18,598 nt of DNA. It comes from CAYZXL01 sp964482435 (lineage in GTDB: Bacteria; Auribacterota; JABMQX01). Positions 12,241-18,598 of the stretch are shown here, piece after piece. The notes below the pieces were generated by a model. That model was not told the origin of the DNA. It searched no databases and saw only the letters and a program-made list of their open reading frames with translations. Within the stretch, counting starts at the first letter, position 1, and every line of letters starts with the position of its first letter. The stretch covers positions 1 to 18,598 of the forward strand of contig CAYZXL010000078.1 in assembly GCA_964482435.1 (NCBI GenBank), given 5' to 3'. Made by a program: the position numbers and the translations under genes.

Positions 12241-13878
12241 TTGCGCGGCGTCGTCATCAGCCTCGTCGTGGCTTGCTGTTGTGCGGTTTGTTTCCTCCTG
12301 TCTCCGCGCCGTCCGATTGCCCCGAAGCTGGTTGCTTTGGCATTGCCTGTTCTCCCGCTCTTTTCATTCGTCCTCTGCGGATGCTCAACCCCTCCGAAAC
12401 TCACGGCCGAGGACAGGAAGCAGGACATCGAATACCTGGCGCGATGGGCGCATGACTACAGCCCATTTGTGGCGCTGAATGAAAAGCATAAAGGCGTTCC
12501 GAGCCTCGAGGCCCTGAAGCCCAGGTACGTGGAGTTCGCGGAACAGGCAGAGAGCAATGAGGAATTTTACCTTGTCGCTTCCGCTTACTTCAATGTGATT
12601 GGCGCTTCCGGCCACGCATACCTATTTCCCGAAGACTTATTGAAGTGGTGTGCCGTCGGCAAATTCCTGGGCATTTCCGACTTTGGCATTTCCACCCGCC
12701 AGATGTGGGCAGGGACGTATTGGTCAAGACTCTCCCAAGGAATCTCTACGCGTGCTCACCCACCTTTGCATATCATTGCCAAAGAAGGAAGCTACTTCAC
12801 CGACGACGACTGGCAACACAACGGCATCACAGTGCCCTCCGGATCAAGGATTATAAGCGTCAATGGAATGACTTGTTCTTCCTATCTTGATTTCATAAAA
12901 ACTCACACGCACCTCCGGTATGATGCCTTTCCGAAAGATTGGGCGGACAAGTACCTGCTGATTATCGATGAAGGCAACGCTTTTCGTGGATGGCGGGTGG
13001 AATTCCTCCTCCCAGACGGCACAACCGCGGAGGCTTTTGTGCCTAAAGTGGAAGGCCTTCCTCTCGAGAAAGGAACAGTTTTCACCGTTGATGCGAAAGA
13101 TAACTGCACGTATGTGGAGCTTACAGCCACTGTGGGCTACGTTCGGATCAAGAGCATGTGGCGTGGCCCCCTGAGCTATGTGTTCAAGGGATACATGAGG
13201 AGGGAGCGGAAGACAATCCGGGAGTTTCTTGAGCGTGGGCGGGGCAGGTACAAGAAGCTCATCATCGACACCAGGAACAATGGCGGTGGCCTCACGGAAT
13301 ATGTTTACAAGAACCTGCTCTGCCCTTTTCTCGCGCGGCCTCTGACCTTCAAACAGGTCGCTGGGCTGAGGAAGAAGTATCTTCAGGACACGAGGCAGTC
13401 TGCGCTGCAGGACCTGAAGAAGCAGTATGCGAGATATGTCATTGAGACACGGGAAGTCAAACCGCCAAACGGCTTCGCGGAGAACGATTGGGCGTTCTAC
13501 GAGATTACCCGTCAGATTCGCTCCTCGGAGCGGTACAGCTTCCAGGGGAAGATCTACGTGCTCATCAACGGTGGCTGTTGGTCCGCGGCGGATGACTATG
13601 CGGATCTGGTTAAAAGGACTGGCTTGGGCACCCTTGTGGGGCAAAACACCAGCGGTGGCGGCGGCGGATACCTCTTGCCGCCCGCGATTCGGCTACCCAG
13701 GAGCGGGATGATATTCCGCGTGGAAGCGGAACTGCTATTGACTCCGAACGGCGGATTCAACGAGTTGTTCGGAACACAGCCGGATGTGAGACTCCCTTCC
13801 GCGGATCCCCCCAAGTCCATCACGCGAGAAGACTTGCTGAAAGACGAGTGGATAAAGCACATAATCACCGACCTCTGA
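12241..13878 (+). CDS. Membrane/lipoprotein S41-like peptidase
   Basis: The protein has 545 residues if it starts at TTG 12241; no ribosome-binding site supports this start. The frame stays open to 12022 and encodes a further membrane segment (RFAVISLASIVISVPIAF) from an ACG at 12109, giving 589 residues (see findings). From TTG, a hydrophobic helix (2-20) and a second one (29-47) end in a lipobox-like LCGC at Cys48, so the rest should be periplasmic. Residues about 190-225 (VPSGSRIISVNGM) look like a PDZ-type loop. The C-terminal S41 (C-terminal-processing/tricorn-like) domain shows KKLIIDTRNNGGGLTEYVY and YVLINGGCWSAADDYA with presumed nucleophile Ser448, then GTLVGQNTSGGGGG. The Lys of the CtpA-type Ser-Lys dyad is not evident, which is common in divergent S41 members. 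The role is unknown; protein or peptide hydrolysis at the envelope is likely. Confidence 0.75.
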   Translation: MRGVVISLVVACCCAVCFLLSPRRPIAPKLVALALPVLPLFSFVLCGCSTPPKLTAEDRKQDIEYLARWAHDYSPFVALNEKHKGVPSLEALKPRYVEFAEQAESNEEFYLVASAYFNVIGASGHAYLFPEDLLKWCAVGKFLGISDFGISTRQMWAGTYWSRLSQGISTRAHPPLHIIAKEGSYFTDDDWQHNGITVPSGSRIISVNGMTCSSYLDFIKTHTHLRYDAFPKDWADKYLLIIDEGNAFRGWRVEFLLPDGTTAEAFVPKVEGLPLEKGTVFTVDAKDNCTYVELTATVGYVRIKSMWRGPLSYVFKGYMRRERKTIREFLERGRGRYKKLIIDTRNNGGGLTEYVYKNLLCPFLARPLTFKQVAGLRKKYLQDTRQSALQDLKKQYARYVIETREVKPPNGFAENDWAFYEITRQIRSSERYSFQGKIYVLINGGCWSAADDYADLVKRTGLGTLVGQNTSGGGGGYLLPPAIRLPRSGMIFRVEAELLLTPNGGFNELFGTQPDVRLPSADPPKSITREDLLKDEWIKHIITDL

Positions 13879-14048
13879 CGGAAAGATGATGCCTCGCCAT
13901 TGGGGCTGTAGAGGAGATTGCGTTCAGCAAATGGAGGGCCTCGCAAGGACAGCATGGTTGCTTGTTTCCGGTCCGGCTTTTCAGGTCGGCCAGGCCTGGT
14001 AAGAATGGCCAGTCATCAATCGCCTAACAAGACGGTGGAGACGAACCG

Positions 14049-14074
14049 GCGCCCCGCTATTCCGCTCGGGGCGC
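14049..14074. repeat. Long GC-rich hairpin in a dispersed-repeat context
   Basis: An 8-bp perfect stem GCGCCCCG/CGGGGCGC has a 10-base loop. It is preceded by GCCTAACAAGACGGTGGAG (14022-14040). I recall stretches translating like KTVETNRRPAIPLGARQKFG as frequent spurious peptides next to genes in environmental bacteria, which suggests a dispersed structured repeat, but I could not search. Confidence 0.4.
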
Positions 14075-14136
14075 GCCAGAAATTCGGACGCGCCCCTCTA
14101 TCCCGGTTTCATTGTGCCACGCCCCAGAGCGATGTC

Positions 14137-14384
14137 AAGCCCAAGTTGGCCGAAGTGGCGTGCTGGGCGCATGCCCCGCCTCCCCGTTGGGCCTGGGCGA
14201 GGGGCTGTTGTTCAGCAGCGAGGGAGGTGGGCAAACCACAGCGGTCCTCAGCATTTTCACCATCACATGCAAACGACTCCACATCGCCCCCTTCGGCTAC
14301 CTCCGCGATGTCTTCCAGCGCATAAGCGCTCATCCGGTTAACCGGCTCGACGACCTCCTTCCCGACAACTGGAAAGCCGCTCAA
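14137..14384 (+). pseudogene. IS66-family transposase remnant with internal deletion
   Basis: Two pieces of an IS66 (TnpC-type) transposase are visible in different frames. The first, 14140-14175, reads PKLAEVACWAHA, the family's EVxCWAHxRRKF motif. The second, from about 14187, reads LGLGEGLLFSSEGGGQTTAV, then ITCKRLHIAPFGYLRDVFQR and ISAHPVNRLDDLLPDNWK. This matches the conserved C-terminus (GSExGGxxAAxLYSLxxTCKxxGxxPxxYLRDVLxRIxxHPxxRxxELLPxNWK). The several hundred bases that normally lie between the pieces are missing, and the N-terminal half is absent. It is a non-functional insertion-sequence scar. Confidence 0.8.
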
Positions 14385-14446
14385 AGACCCATCCCCAACC
14401 TCCCCCGGCTGATCCCCATTGCCAAAATCTCTGCCAGCTTCTATAT

Positions 14447-14464
14447 GGGGCTACCGGACGGTTA
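14447..14464 (-). repeat. Possible IS66 right terminal inverted repeat
   Basis: Read on the minus strand from 14464 the sequence begins GTAACCGTCCGGTAGCCC. IS66-family ends characteristically begin GTAA, and this lies about 75 bases beyond the transposase remnant's conserved end, where the element end is expected. No matching left end was found. Confidence 0.35.
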
Positions 14465-14704
14465 CTCGGGCTGGTCAAGGAGGGTCTCTCGAAGGGCAGA
14501 AAAGCGCTCACGTATTGCCAGTACACAATAACCAAGGACGTCACGAAGCGTCTCCAGGAGCTTCTTCTCGACGAGAATTCCCAAGTCCCAGGTTGGACGC
14601 GGCTGCCTTCCTGAATTGCTCGTTGCCCCTGCGACACTTCAAAAGTCGCGCCTTCACTTGAAACGCCAGGTGGGTCGAGAACAGTTCACTATTTGTTTGA
14701 TCGT

Positions 14705-14716
14705 TGCGCATGCGCA
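14705..14716. promoter_or_regulatory. 12-base perfect palindrome upstream of the lyase gene
   Basis: TGCGCATGCGCA is a perfect palindrome 106 bases before the lyase start. It could be a regulator-binding site; no promoter hexamers are clear. Confidence 0.2.
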
Positions 14717-14822
14717 CGTTTTCCGATCCTCGCTGCGCACACCGTCCTTCCGTGCGTTTCGACCGTGTGGTAAGCTGGCATACGGTGCCATGGAATGCTT
14801 CAAATGGCAGAAGGAGGGTTGT

Positions 14823-17141
14823 ATGAAAGCCAGGACTTTATTTCTCATTAAATTCGTATTGATGGTGCAGGTTTTCGGCTGGGGGCAAGAGCTGGACCCG
14901 GAACGAGGGCCTCTGCATCGGCCGTACTCACCGGCCGATGGCAGCATTGTTACGGCGAATCCGCCTTCGTTTATCTGGGTACCAGCGGGCAGAGACTTGA
15001 CTTACGCCCTTCAGGTTTCGTCTTCAGACGATTTCTTGTCAGCCGAGACGCGAATCCACCGCGATCTCGACATCAGCATTCATTCGCTTCAGAAGCCGCT
15101 CGAGGCCGGCAAGTGGTTTTGGCGCTATGGCGTGCAGAAATCGGGTGGCAGCATCGCGTGGAGCCGGGCACGAAGCTTCGCCGTGCCCGAGGGCGCTCAC
15201 CTGTCGCCGTTTCCGGACCTGGACAAGGCTATTAGCTCCGTTCCGGATGCGAGGCCGAGGCTTTTCTTCCTCCCCGGTCAATTAGCGGAGTATCGAGAAC
15301 GGTGCACAAAGGACCTCGCGGACAAGTGTCGTTCCTTGTGCCGGCGCTGCGACCGACACATTGGCCGGGAACTCGTCCCGGAACCGCCTTATGTCGAGGG
15401 CGAGGGAGCTCAACGGGGCAAGGACTATCAGAACATCTTCCGCACCACCCGTCCGCCAATGGACGCCATGGAGGAGTGCGGTCTCGCCTACTTGCTCACC
15501 GGCGAGAAGAAGTATGGGCTGGAAGCGAAGCGGCGAATACTCCATTTCTTCTCGTGGGACCCGGAAGGAAGCACGGGCCTTTCTCACAATGATGAACCGG
15601 CGATGTGGATGATGATGCGGGGTGTTCGCACGTACGATTGGACGTATGACCTGTTCTCGCCTTCTGAAAGGGAGAAGGCGGAATCGGTTATGCGCATCCG
15701 GGCGGCGCAGTTTTACGACCGGCTGCACGGGCGGTTTGAGTCCAATCCGCACGACAGCCATGCGGGGCGAATTTTAGGATTTCTGGGCGAGGCGTCGCTG
15801 GCGTTCTGCCACGAGTGGCCGGAAGCGAGGAAGTGGCTCGACTATGTCCTCCAGGTTTTCTGGGCGGTGTATCCGGCGTGGGCAAAAGATGACGGAGGCT
15901 GGCACGAGGGGCCGAGTTACTGGTCGTATTACATGGAGTTCGTTCTGCACTTTGTTGCCCCTCTGCGAAACGCCTCTGGCATTGACCTCATGGAGAAGCC
16001 CTTCTTCCGGAACACCCCCTATTACAAGCTGTACACGAATCCGCCTTACGCGAAGACCTCACCCTTTGGCGACGGCGAGCACAGTGGGCCTACCCGGGGT
16101 ATGGGGCAGTTGATGTACCAGTTCTCGGCGTTGTTGAACGACCCGTATCTCCGGTGGTACGCTGATTTCATGAAGGCGGATGCGGGGGCGGGGCCTCTGG
16201 GATTTGCCCTGGAGGGGAAGGCGCCTCCAGCGAGAAGTCCATCTGACCTGCCCGCCAACCGCTATTTCCCTGGCGTGGGACTGGTGTCGCTTCATACCAA
16301 GCTCGGGGATCCAGAGAACGATATTCATTTTCTTTTCCACAGCGATCCGTATGGGACGATCAGCCACGCGCACGCAGACCAGAACGCGTTCACGATCGAG
16401 GCTTTTGGAGAGGCGCTTGCGATCAAGTCGGGGTACTATCCCTGGTATGGCTCCGACCATCACAGGAACTGGTCCTGGCAAACGAAGTCCTCGAACTGCA
16501 TCACCATTGACGGTGGCAAGGGGCAGCCGCCGCACGACCCGCTGGCAAAAGGTCAAATCATCGCCTTTCGCAGTTGGGATGAGTATGATTACGTGGCCGG
16601 TGATGCCACGGAGGCGTACCGAGGCCTTCTCACGAAGTTTCATCGCCACGTGATCCGCGTTCGGCCGGGTATTTTCGTGATTTTCGACGATCTCGCCGCG
16701 CCGCAACGCGTGAAATTCGAGTGGTGGCTGCACTCACTATCCGAGATGGAACTCGATGAGAAAAACCAGACCGTTACAGTCTCGCAGGGTGACGCCCGGT
16801 TGAGGGTCCGCTTTCCATTGCCGAGTCACTGGGTTTTCTACCAAACGGGCAAATTCCCCGATCCCCCGGAATGGGGCGAGAAGAATCAATGGCATTTCCG
16901 GGCGGAATCGGAGACGCAAGCCGATGTCGGGTGGTTTGTTACCGTTCTCATGGTTTATCGTGCTGGGGAGGAAAGTGATTTGCCGAAGGTCCGGTTCCTG
17001 CAACCGGAAGGGGGGATGGGTTTCGGCGCCGAGATTCTCGGTACGGAAACATCGGGACATCTGGTTTCCTTCCTCCCGGGCAAAAACGGCGGCCCATTCA
17101 AGGCGTCCGCGAGTCCCTTCCGGTTATCCCCGGTTCGATGA
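14823..17141 (+). CDS. Exported heparinase II/III-like polysaccharide lyase (DUF4962 type)
   Basis: The protein has 772 residues from ATG 14823, with AAGGAGG 7 bases upstream. The open frame further upstream is not protein-like. A signal peptide covers about residues 1-21 (ARTLFLIKFVLMVQVFGWGQ). Residues about 25-125 form a fibronectin-like beta domain typical of DUF4962 proteins (HRPYSPADGSIVTANPPSFIW). An alpha/alpha toroid follows to about 470, with NPHDSHAGRILGFLGEA (His310, His313, Glu323) in the region that supplies catalytic residues in heparinase II. The C-terminal beta-sandwich has the heparinase II/III motif SHAHADQNAFTIEAFGE (514-530), with likely catalytic or metal-binding His515 and His517. 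These enzymes cleave uronic-acid polysaccharides (glycosaminoglycans, alginate-like glycans) by beta-elimination. I recall characterised Pedobacter heparinase II as similar in length. The substrate is not predictable here. It sits alone, well separated from both neighbours. Confidence 0.88.
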   Translation: MKARTLFLIKFVLMVQVFGWGQELDPERGPLHRPYSPADGSIVTANPPSFIWVPAGRDLTYALQVSSSDDFLSAETRIHRDLDISIHSLQKPLEAGKWFWRYGVQKSGGSIAWSRARSFAVPEGAHLSPFPDLDKAISSVPDARPRLFFLPGQLAEYRERCTKDLADKCRSLCRRCDRHIGRELVPEPPYVEGEGAQRGKDYQNIFRTTRPPMDAMEECGLAYLLTGEKKYGLEAKRRILHFFSWDPEGSTGLSHNDEPAMWMMMRGVRTYDWTYDLFSPSEREKAESVMRIRAAQFYDRLHGRFESNPHDSHAGRILGFLGEASLAFCHEWPEARKWLDYVLQVFWAVYPAWAKDDGGWHEGPSYWSYYMEFVLHFVAPLRNASGIDLMEKPFFRNTPYYKLYTNPPYAKTSPFGDGEHSGPTRGMGQLMYQFSALLNDPYLRWYADFMKADAGAGPLGFALEGKAPPARSPSDLPANRYFPGVGLVSLHTKLGDPENDIHFLFHSDPYGTISHAHADQNAFTIEAFGEALAIKSGYYPWYGSDHHRNWSWQTKSSNCITIDGGKGQPPHDPLAKGQIIAFRSWDEYDYVAGDATEAYRGLLTKFHRHVIRVRPGIFVIFDDLAAPQRVKFEWWLHSLSEMELDEKNQTVTVSQGDARLRVRFPLPSHWVFYQTGKFPDPPEWGEKNQWHFRAESETQADVGWFVTVLMVYRAGEESDLPKVRFLQPEGGMGFGAEILGTETSGHLVSFLPGKNGGPFKASASPFRLSPVR

Positions 17142-17164
17142 GAATCTGCGGCGCCGTGCGTGAG

Positions 17165-17193
17165 GTCGCAGGCCCGTCGCGCGCAACTGCGAC
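17165..17193. terminator. Hairpin after the lyase gene
   Basis: A perfect 7-bp stem GTCGCAG/CTGCGAC with a 15-base loop begins 24 bases after the stop codon. No T-run follows, so termination activity is uncertain. Confidence 0.3.
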
Positions 17194-17250
17194 ACTGAGC
17201 ATTCGACTTCCAACCTCGAACGAAGGACAAGGGCGGAGTAAGGATGACAA

Positions 17251-17493
17251 GTGTGGTTCGTGTGCCTCCCGGAGTTGTTCGTTTCGTGTCAACAGGAAGA
17301 TTATCGGCATGCCTGTGCGGTTTGGGAGCTTGTTGGATGGGAGAAGCTCAGGATTGCAGCCACTTGGACCCGGGTCCGAGAGCAGGAGCCAGAGGTGTGT
17401 GACGAGCTTTCGTGCCGCAACGTCATCGCCCGGAATTGTTGTCAGGATACCATGCAAACCGTAGTGAGGCGGGGCCGAGACGGAGCGATGTGA
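17251..17493 (+). CDS. Small hypothetical ORF overlapping the next by GTGA
   Basis: The ORF has 80 codons from GTG 17251, with AGGA about 6 bases upstream. The product is rich in Trp, Cys and charged residues (for example GWEKLRIAATWTRVREQEPE); no family is recognised. Its stop TGA (17491-17493) overlaps a GTG start at 17490 in a 4-base GTGA, the arrangement typical of translationally coupled genes. It may be a real small gene or part of the same decayed locus; a competing frame from ATG 17244 encodes 51 codons. Confidence 0.25.
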   Translation: MWFVCLPELFVSCQQEDYRHACAVWELVGWEKLRIAATWTRVREQEPEVCDELSCRNVIARNCCQDTMQTVVRRGRDGAM

Positions 17494-18146
17494 CGATCAG
17501 CTCCTCAAGTTACTCTGATGACTGGGATTTACATAAGCATGACTTTACGGTCTGGAGGAGATTCTGGGCAATTTGGGAACTACGCCGAAAATGGAAATGG
17601 GCGCATTGGTTCCACAAGCAGCTCGATCACGTTGATCGTGAAGTGGTCGAGCCAAGAGCTTGGTTTTTGTTTCCAGGCCCCGGATACATGAAATTGTGCC
17701 TGTGGATTGCTTTTCTTGAAAGGCGCCCACGAGGGAGTAATGGAGAACTTGGACTCCTTCGAAACACCCAAAGGCCAAAAAGTCGCCGTTTCCGAAGTGC
17801 TTCCTCCCGGTTCGCATAGCATCGAGAGTTTTCCTGCCGTCAAAGGCACTCCGTTCCGGGACTTCAGAACTGCGGTGTTTCACTGTGAATGCGCGCCAAC
17901 TTTGGCAAGGTTCCGCCTCGACGACGACACGACCCGGCGGACAGAAGACCTTCACAGACAAATAGAGGATTGGATCAACGCGGAGTTCCGATCTGCCTTT
18001 GAGGCTTTTGAGCGAAAGTATAATCCTGCGCCGTGTTGCTTCTTTGGCCCGATGGCCGAGAGCTCATGCCGGAGACCTTCTATTCAGACGAGGCGCCGGA
18101 GAGCGGGCTGCGACGAAGCGCAAGTTTCTGCGAGTCTGCCGGTTGA
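17490..18146 (+). pseudogene. Frameshifted hypothetical gene
   Basis: A GTG start at 17490 with GGAG 5 bases upstream opens a protein-like frame (WDLHKHDFTVWRRFWAIWE, then PRAWFLFPGPGYMKLCLWI) up to about 17720. From there the protein-like reading moves to the next frame (KGAHEGVMENLDSFETPKG, then DDTTRRTEDLHRQIEDWIN and FRSAFEAFERKYN) until about 18030. It then returns to the first frame (RELMPETFYSDEAPESGLRR) and ends at TGA 18144. Two compensating indels, or sequencing errors, would explain this. I do not recognise the family; no signal peptide or membrane segment is evident. The gap to the transposase at the window end has only a hairpin. Confidence 0.4.
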
Positions 18147-18254
18147 GCTTGTGCCTGACAATGTCAACCACTGTGGATGGCCGGGCGTCCTCCGATGAAC
18201 CTCCTTCCTCGGCACTATTGAAATGCCGCACAGCTTAGCCCAACTTCCGCATTT

Positions 18255-18298
18255 TGTAGTGAGTCATAGAGGAGAAGGCTCGTTTTTCAGTCACTACA
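18255..18298. repeat. 8-bp inverted repeat at the transposase gene end
   Basis: TGTAGTGA (18255-18262) and TCACTACA (18291-18298) are perfect reverse complements around 28 bases. The right arm includes the transposase stop codon (complement of 18294-18296). It could be a terminator-like hairpin or part of the insertion sequence's end. Confidence 0.45.
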
Positions 18299-18598
18299 TT
18301 TGGGCATTTGTGATGGCGGTTTTCTTCGGTCGGATGATTTGTTGGGGAACACCGAGGAGTTGGTAGAGCTCCGCGTGTTGGGGTTCGGGGGTGGAGCCTT
18401 TGCGGATTTTAAGGATGATGTTGCCGTCGGTGGGCAGCACAATGGTTGCCACCTGGTGGGTCTGGAGTGTCTGCCTGACCGTAGCCCACGAGGTATGGAC
18501 TCCTTTGTCCAGGAGGGTCTTCTCGATCGCCACAAAGAGGTGATAGCGAATGTTTGTCAGTTGTTGGCGTAAGTCGTTGATTTGCAAGGGGCCGATTT
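18294..18598 (-). CDS. IS1634/IS4-like transposase, C-terminal part (5' end outside the window)
   Basis: The minus-strand frame is open from the window's right edge to TAG at 18296-18294. About 101 residues are seen: IGPLQINDLRQQLTNIRYHL, then FVAIEKTLLDKGVHTSWATV, VATIVLPTDGNIILKIRKGS and TPEPQHAELYQLLGVPQQI. This matches the tail of DDE transposases of the IS1634 group: a helical segment (RxHxFVAFLxxxLxxxL), then an IVLPTxDGxxIxLRxxTxPxxxQxxLLxxLGxxxP ending. The catalytic DDE residues lie outside the window. A TTG at 18587 could be mistaken for a start, but the upstream codons continue the same protein. An inverted repeat overlaps its stop codon. Whether the element is intact cannot be told from here. 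Confidence 0.7.
   Translation of the reverse strand, partial: IGPLQINDLRQQLTNIRYHLFVAIEKTLLDKGVHTSWATVRQTLQTHQVATIVLPTDGNIILKIRKGSTPEPQHAELYQLLGVPQQIIRPKKTAITNAQM

Larger units (their letters stand above)
13879..14822. other. 944-base gap with mobile-element remnants
   Basis: It contains the GC-rich hairpin at 14049-14074, the IS66 transposase remnant at about 14137-14384 with a possible right terminal repeat at 14447-14464, and a 12-base palindrome at 14705-14716. Bases 13879-14020 and 14466-14700 show no recognisable feature. Confidence 0.5.
17142..18293. other. 1.15-kb region without an intact recognisable gene
   Basis: It holds the post-lyase hairpin, the small ORF at 17251, the frameshifted ORF at 17490-18146 and the inverted repeat at 18255-18298. 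Minus-strand frames at 17545-17961 overlap the better plus-strand reading and are not called. Confidence 0.5.

Noticed and set aside
14022..14192. Integron attC site
   Set aside because: GCCTAAC and GTTGGGC fit the core words, but the 171-base span is too long and internal L-boxes are not evident; no integrase is present.
14616..14822. Upstream extension of the lyase reading frame
   Set aside because: The translation is not protein-like, and ATG 14823 has AAGGAGG and a signal peptide.
17545..17961. Minus-strand ORF of 138 codons
   Set aside because: The plus strand reads as more convincing protein here, with a GTGA-coupled start.

Overview
The window looks like chromosomal DNA from a GC-rich, polysaccharide-degrading Gram-negative bacterium of the Planctomycetota-Verrucomicrobiota-Lentisphaerota/Hydrogenedentota type. 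This is an inference from the gene mix, since no rRNA or other phylogenetic marker is present. The gene types pointing that way are a planctomycete-style pseudopilin, a LamG-like lectin-fold protein, Tat-exported oxidoreductases with RRQF leaders, a very large multidomain GH2 enzyme, and a DUF4962/heparinase II-type lyase. Genes are widely spaced and the gaps hold decayed genes, mobile-element scraps and short palindromic repeats.

Layout. On the minus strand at the left edge are a pseudopilin gene (partial, running off base 1) and a small membrane-anchored double zinc-ribbon protein. A decayed fibronectin-III coding fragment lies further right on the same strand. From 2168 the strand switches. 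A LamG-like protein, a Tat-exported aldo/keto-reductase-like protein that has lost three of its four catalytic residues, and a tetraheme cytochrome c lipoprotein follow on the plus strand and may form one transcription unit. After a 670-base gap with a remnant ORF come the 1451-residue GH2 glycosidase (5377-9732), a gap carrying a 76-bp terminal-inverted-repeat element, and a Tat-exported Gfo/Idh/MocA oxidoreductase (10407-11735). Next come a structured, repeat-bearing intergenic region, a membrane/lipoprotein S41-like peptidase whose upstream start appears mutated from ATG to ACG, a gap with an internally deleted IS66 transposase remnant, and the heparinase II/III-like lyase (14823-17141). 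The right end holds a small decayed two-ORF unit and the C-terminal part of an IS1634/IS4-like transposase on the minus strand, running off the window.

How the genes fit together. The GH2 glycosidase, Gfo/Idh/MocA enzyme and polysaccharide lyase are all predicted to be exported and would suit attack on complex, possibly uronic-acid-containing glycans outside the cytoplasm. No SusC/D pair, sulfatase or regulator is visible, so this is a loose carbohydrate-degradation neighbourhood and not a canonical polysaccharide utilization locus. I found no CRISPR array, tRNA, rRNA or recognisable defence system. The most unusual items are the catalytically degenerate aldo/keto reductase beside a tetraheme lipocytochrome, the GH2 architecture, the start-codon/duplication story at the S41 gene, and the MITE-like element.
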